Positions 15,197 through 18,495 of a stretch of DNA of 18,495 bases are shown piece by piece; within the stretch, counting starts at the first letter, position 1; every line of letters begins with the position of its first letter. Source of the DNA: Coriobacteriia bacterium (GTDB lineage Bacteria; Actinomycetota; Coriobacteriia; Anaerosomatales; JAENZW01). The stretch is taken from NCBI GenBank assembly GCA_029858605.1, contig JAOUET010000016.1, positions 1 through 18,495 of the forward strand, given 5' to 3'. The notes beneath the pieces were generated by a model. That model had not been told where the DNA came from, did not search any database, and worked only from the letters and a program-made list of their open reading frames with translations. The position numbers and the translations under genes are program-made.

Positions 15197-16164
15197 CGGC
15201 AGATCGACAGAACCCAGCGTTCGAACGCGAGCCGGGGATCCCGGCTCGTTTTCATCTCCCCGTCTGCCCGCGCCGCACTTCTTAGGGCATCAGCCAGCTC
15301 CCGGTGTGTGAAACGCTCCGCTTGCCTGGGCAGCGCCCGAACCTGCCACTCCGGACGTCCGAGTGCGCGTGCCAGGCTCGCCACGCTCCCCTCGCCGCGA
15401 TCCATCAGCGCGCGAGTGGATATCAGCTCCCTCAGACGCGCCGTGGCTCTAGGAAGGATCGCGTACACCGTCTCCCCCTCGGAAACGAGGTTGGACAGCA
15501 GCCGCATCGCCTCCTTGGCGTCACGTGAACCAAGAGCGTCCAGGAAGTCCCACACCGACGTCGGAGCCGTCGTGGACATGACCTGCTCGACCTCAGCGCG
15601 GGAAAGCGTCGCTTCATCGCCTGTGAATGCGACGACCTTCTCTACCTCGGTGGACAACCTCTGTAGGTCGTAGCCGACCGCACGGACAAGGACCTCCGCC
15701 GCGTCGTACCCTGCTCGCTTGCCGTGTTCCGCGAACATCTCGACTACGACTTTCGGGTAGTCGCGCTTCGACGGTGCCTTGTACTCCGCCACACCCTCGA
15801 GAGCAGCAACCGCTTTGTATAGCCGACTGTTGCGGGCGAGCTTCGCCGCCACGAGAACGAGCGTCGTCGTCGGGTTGGGGTTCCCCGCATAGGCGGCCAG
15901 GAGCTTCAGTTCGTCGGCTGCCATCCTGTCCACATCGCGCACGACCACAAGTCTCTTGTCCGACATGAAGGGCAGCTGGTTGGCCGCCGTGACTACGTCG
16001 TCTGCCTGGGTCTTCTCACCATCGAACAGGGTGAAGTTGTAGTCCAGGTCGGCGACCTCGGCGAGGCGGGCAGTGAGTCTATCGACGGCCTTCTCCAGCA
16101 GGTACCCTTCGGTCCCGAAGATGAGGTAGACCGGTTTGAGATCGGCAAGGTCTTTCTGTGCCAT
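15193..16164 (-). CDS. holA: DNA polymerase III subunit delta
   Basis: Delta is the clamp-loader subunit that opens the sliding clamp. The 323 residues match the family, with the N-terminal landmark LKPVYLIFGTEGYLLEKAVDRL, the central PFMSDKRLVVVRDVDRM block, and the C-terminal helical domain ending DPRLAFERWVLSIC. The ATG at 16164 is the only sensible start, because homology begins within a few codons and the frame closes about 66 nt upstream. The nearest purine-rich sequence (GGGAG) is about 15 nt away, so initiation may depend on coupling. Its first 172 nt are also read in another frame as the tail of comEC. Its last bases overlap rpsT tail-to-tail by 4 nt. Confidence 0.95.
   Translation of the reverse strand: MAQKDLADLKPVYLIFGTEGYLLEKAVDRLTARLAEVADLDYNFTLFDGEKTQADDVVTAANQLPFMSDKRLVVVRDVDRMAADELKLLAAYAGNPNPTTTLVLVAAKLARNSRLYKAVAALEGVAEYKAPSKRDYPKVVVEMFAEHGKRAGYDAAEVLVRAVGYDLQRLSTEVEKVVAFTGDEATLSRAEVEQVMSTTAPTSVWDFLDALGSRDAKEAMRLLSNLVSEGETVYAILPRATARLRELISTRALMDRGEGSVASLARALGRPEWQVRALPRQAERFTHRELADALRSAARADGEMKTSRDPRLAFERWVLSICR
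15217..15228. repeat. Perfect 12-bp palindrome beside the rpsT terminator
   Basis: GCGTTCGAACGC is a perfect palindrome within the holA coding region and abuts the 15228-15248 terminator hairpin. It could simply be chance in GC-rich coding DNA, or add structure to either 3' end. Confidence 0.5.
15228..15252 (+). terminator. Intrinsic terminator of rpsT, inside holA coding sequence
   Basis: CGAGCCGGG (15228-15236), a 3-nt loop and CCCGGCTCG (15240-15248) form a perfect 9-bp GC-rich stem followed by TTTT (15249-15252). It begins 31 nt after the rpsT stop, a usual distance. The same bases encode part of the conserved C-terminus of holA (TSRDPRL) on the minus strand. The U-run is short, so strength is uncertain. 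Confidence 0.75.
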
Positions 16165-18495
16165 GACGGGTGCGAACGTCTCCCTGTAGCGGTGAGATAG
16201 GCCTTCGTGCCGGGGACGCCGAAGATTGTCTCACACGCCGAAGCAGCTTCGCCACGCCCCCTGCATCTGACTTTGAAGGCATCGTCGCCCAGCAGGATTC
16301 GGATGTCGCCATGTGTGTCGGTTCGGACGACGCGCGCGCCAATCGTCTCGAGCTCGGTGACCGTGGACGGTGACGGGTGCCCGAACTCGTTGCCCATCCC
16401 AACCGACACCACGGCCACGCTGGGGGCGATTCTCCGCAGATTGTCGGGACTAACGCCTCCCGCGCTCCCGTGATGCGGTACCTTGAGCACTTCGCAGTCG
16501 GGCAGCATGCCTTGGCTGCGCATAGTCTCCCAAACGGGTTCTTCGGCATCTCCGGAAAGCAGCACTTCGAGCTCCCCGCGCCGCACGACAAGCACGACAC
16601 TCCGTGAGTTCTCGTCGGGCGGCTGCGCTCCGTAGGAGGTGTCGAGGCCCGGCCATAGCACCTCCACCTCCAGACGACCCACTTCTACGACGTCACCGGC
16701 ACTCACTTGCACGATTTCACAACCTGGCTGTGCGACCCTGGACGCGGCTCCATCCTGCCCCGGCCCGACCAGGAGTTGGCCGACCCGGACCGTCCCTCGC
16801 AATCCGGACATTCCTGCCGAGTGATCCTTGTGGTCGTGCGTCAATAGGACGGCGTCCAGCCTGCGCACAGAGCACCGCGCCAACGCCTCACGCAAGGCTG
16901 TGGGATCCGGACCCCCGTCAACGAGAAGCGCGTGCCCGCCGTCTCTGACTACAACAGCGTCTCCCTGGCCTACGTCCAGAAAGACCACCTCCGTACTCCC
17001 CAATTGACCGCCAGCCCCAGGCACGACGACTGCCCCCACGGTCAGTCCGGCAGCGACCCACTTCCAGGATCCGCTTCTCGGCGGGCCCGGCCAGACAACC
17101 CACACGGCAACTGCAACGACAACCGCCGTGACACTGGCCCCAAGAGCTGTCGCTCCCACGAGCGTTGTCGCCCACGGTACGGAAGCGAGAGCGCCCAGCA
17201 CTCGCATCAACACCTGCAGCAACGTCGCCGACACCGCCCAGAACGCTTCACCTATCCCACGCGAGACGATCGAGGCCGCCACCCCGATGACGCCGCATAC
17301 GAGCGCGCCAGCAGACATCGGAACCGCAACCAGGTTCGCAATCGGTGAAACGTTCGACACCGTCTGCCAGACAGGGACGCTGATCGGCAGCGTCGCTGCT
17401 TGGGCGACCAGGGCGACCGCAAGTGGCCCGCATGCCTTCCTACACGCGCGCGGCACAGCGGCCGTCAGCCACGCTTCGGCAAGGCGCCCGAAGGCCAGGA
17501 TCCCGCCGACGGCGCAAAACGAGAGTCTCAGACCCAGCGAGAACGCCTGCTCGGGCCAGATCAGTACGATCGCCGCGACACACGCTCCCAGCGACGCCAT
17601 CGAATCCGATCTTCGTCCGCCCAGTCCGGCCAAGCCGACGACGATCGTCATCCCACACGCCCTGAGGGCGGATGGCTGTCCCCCACACAGACCGCACTGC
17701 AGGACCGCGAACGCGCCGACGAGGGCCACCGTCCACGACCTCCGAAAGCGAAGCAGCCGGGCGACTGCTCCCAGGAATCCACCGACGACCGCCACGTGCG
17801 TTCCCGACACAGCGAGGAGATGAGCTGTACCGGTGGCGCGGAAGTCAGCCTCCTCAGGAGACCCGCGCATCGGTTCACGGTAGCCGATCAGGAGAGCGCC
17901 AAGCAGCGCGCCGCCGTCACTCTCGACTCGTGACAGCCGCTCTCGTACCCACTCCCGCAGCCTCGGCACGACCTGTCTTGGAGGCTGCGGCCAGCCTTCG
18001 ACGACCGCCGAAACACCCGTCCCCGAAGCGCAAACACCGTTCAGGCGCCTGCGTCGGCGGTCCGACACGTCCTCTGCCTGGCGCAGCGAAGCGCTGAAGG
18101 CGACGCTCTGTCCCATCGCCGGCGCTACGACGTCCTCGGGCCACCACACTTCAGCACAGGTCGGCCCCTGTCTGTCGTGGAGCGCCACGCGCACGACCGT
18201 TCCCTCGCCCGCCGCCCGCGGATCGCCCACCACGACACCGCTCCAATGCCGGTATCCCTCTGCTTCCACCCGTGCGGCTTCCCGCTCCACGCCGATGCCC
18301 CAGATAACTCCGCAGACAACGCCGGCCGCCAAGCCCAAAGTGACAATCGTCAGACCCGACGCTCGGCCTCGGAATGCGCGCCAACACTGGACGACAGCGC
18401 ACGCGGTCAAACCGGCTGCGACCCCTTGTGCGGAAGCAAGCGATCGCAGTCCGACGAACGCGCCCGCCCAGACTCCGCACCACGCCGCAACGGCG
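15993..18495 (-). CDS. comEC: ComEC/Rec2 DNA-uptake channel, 5' end cut by window edge
   Basis: ComEC forms the inner-membrane channel that imports single-stranded DNA in natural transformation. The frame is open to the right edge; a TTG at 18410 is only an internal candidate, because 28 further open codons rich in hydrophobic residues precede it. Visible in order: N-terminal membrane segments, an OB-fold DUF4131 region (HWSGVVVGDP onward), the Competence membrane domain (GTAHLLAVSGTHVAVV, LSFCAVGGILAFG), and a C-terminal metallo-beta-lactamase domain with FLDVGQGDAVVV, HDHKDH (coded at 16821-16838), LLSGDAE and KVPHHGS. Homology seems to end near ILLGDDAFKVRC. About 90 further residues, rich in Ser, Arg, Pro and Thr, run 172 nt into holA. 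That tail looks like read-through rather than a domain. Other com genes are not in the window. Confidence 0.95.
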   Translation of the reverse strand, partial: AVAAWCGVWAGAFVGLRSLASAQGVAAGLTACAVVQCWRAFRGRASGLTIVTLGLAAGVVCGVIWGIGVEREAARVEAEGYRHWSGVVVGDPRAAGEGTVVRVALHDRQGPTCAEVWWPEDVVAPAMGQSVAFSASLRQAEDVSDRRRRRLNGVCASGTGVSAVVEGWPQPPRQVVPRLREWVRERLSRVESDGGALLGALLIGYREPMRGSPEEADFRATGTAHLLAVSGTHVAVVGGFLGAVARLLRFRRSWTVALVGAFAVLQCGLCGGQPSALRACGMTIVVGLAGLGGRRSDSMASLGACVAAIVLIWPEQAFSLGLRLSFCAVGGILAFGRLAEAWLTAAVPRACRKACGPLAVALVAQAATLPISVPVWQTVSNVSPIANLVAVPMSAGALVCGVIGVAASIVSRGIGEAFWAVSATLLQVLMRVLGALASVPWATTLVGATALGASVTAVVVAVAVWVVWPGPPRSGSWKWVAAGLTVGAVVVPGAGGQLGSTEVVFLDVGQGDAVVVRDGGHALLVDGGPDPTALREALARCSVRRLDAVLLTHDHKDHSAGMSGLRGTVRVGQLLVGPGQDGAASRVAQPGCEIVQVSAGDVVEVGRLEVEVLWPGLDTSYGAQPPDENSRSVVLVVRRGELEVLLSGDAEEPVWETMRSQGMLPDCEVLKVPHHGSAGGVSPDNLRRIAPSVAVVSVGMGNEFGHPSPSTVTELETIGARVVRTDTHGDIRILLGDDAFKVRCRGRGEAASACETIFGVPGTKAYLTATGRRSHPSWHRKTLPISNRSTSSSGPKGTCWRRPSIDSLPASPRSPTWTTTSPCSMVRRPRQTT

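Noticed and set aside
15993..16250. The Ser/Arg/Pro/Thr-rich ComEC tail as a genuine extra domain
   Set aside because: Its composition fits out-of-frame reading of holA and no motif is visible, so I treat it as read-through or a frameshift effect.
1..18495. Search for mobile elements, CRISPR arrays, tRNA or rRNA genes, toxin-antitoxin or defence genes, and new accessory systems
   Set aside because: No tandem direct repeats, transposase motifs or RNA gene signatures were noticed by eye, and nearly all bases are explained by conserved housekeeping genes. Short non-coding RNAs without strong signals cannot be excluded.

Overview
This window is a compact, GC-rich (roughly 60% by eye) bacterial housekeeping region. 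It holds 17 protein-coding genes. All but one lie on the minus strand, and there is almost no non-coding DNA. Gene order points to a deep-branching actinomycetote (Coriobacteriia-like or a relative). The series comEC-holA, rpsT on the opposite strand, lepA-hemW-hrcA-dnaJ-rsmE, phoH-ybeY-corC and era matches the backbone known from mycobacteria and streptomycetes. The extra mtaB after rsmE, the membrane HD phosphohydrolase between phoH and ybeY, the dgkA-type gene and cdd are arrangements familiar from Bacillota. The taxon is an inference from synteny only.

Right part (about 14.8-18.5 kb): comEC, whose 5' end runs off the window, overlaps holA by 172 nt in another reading frame. rpsT is the only plus-strand gene. 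It has its own promoter and ends tail-to-tail with holA, the two TAG stops interlocking in one CTAG. An intrinsic terminator for rpsT lies inside the holA coding region.

Middle (11.7-14.8 kb): lepA and hemW overlap by 8 nt. The 91-nt gap between hemW and hrcA holds a good sigma-A-type promoter (TTGACA, 17 bp, TACCAT) with a CIRCE-like HrcA operator over the predicted start site. This is the clearest regulatory region in the window.

Left part (1-11.7 kb): hrcA, dnaJ, rsmE, mtaB, phoH, pgpH-like, ybeY, dgkA-PAP2, corC, cdd, era and deoC (cut by the left edge) form a tight 12-gene run. They overlap or are separated by no more than 29 nt, except for about 82 nt before phoH. The run combines heat-shock control, rRNA and tRNA modification, ribosome maturation (YbeY, Era), RNA-associated PhoH, probable cyclic-di-AMP turnover, undecaprenol/lipid phosphate metabolism and pyrimidine nucleoside salvage. 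No mobile element, CRISPR array, tRNA or rRNA gene was seen, and I found no convincing new multi-gene system. The most unusual items are the comEC/holA overlap, the rpsT/holA 3'-end arrangement, the degenerate CIRCE, the kinase-PAP2 fusion with altered catalytic motifs, and the cdd-era-deoC grouping.
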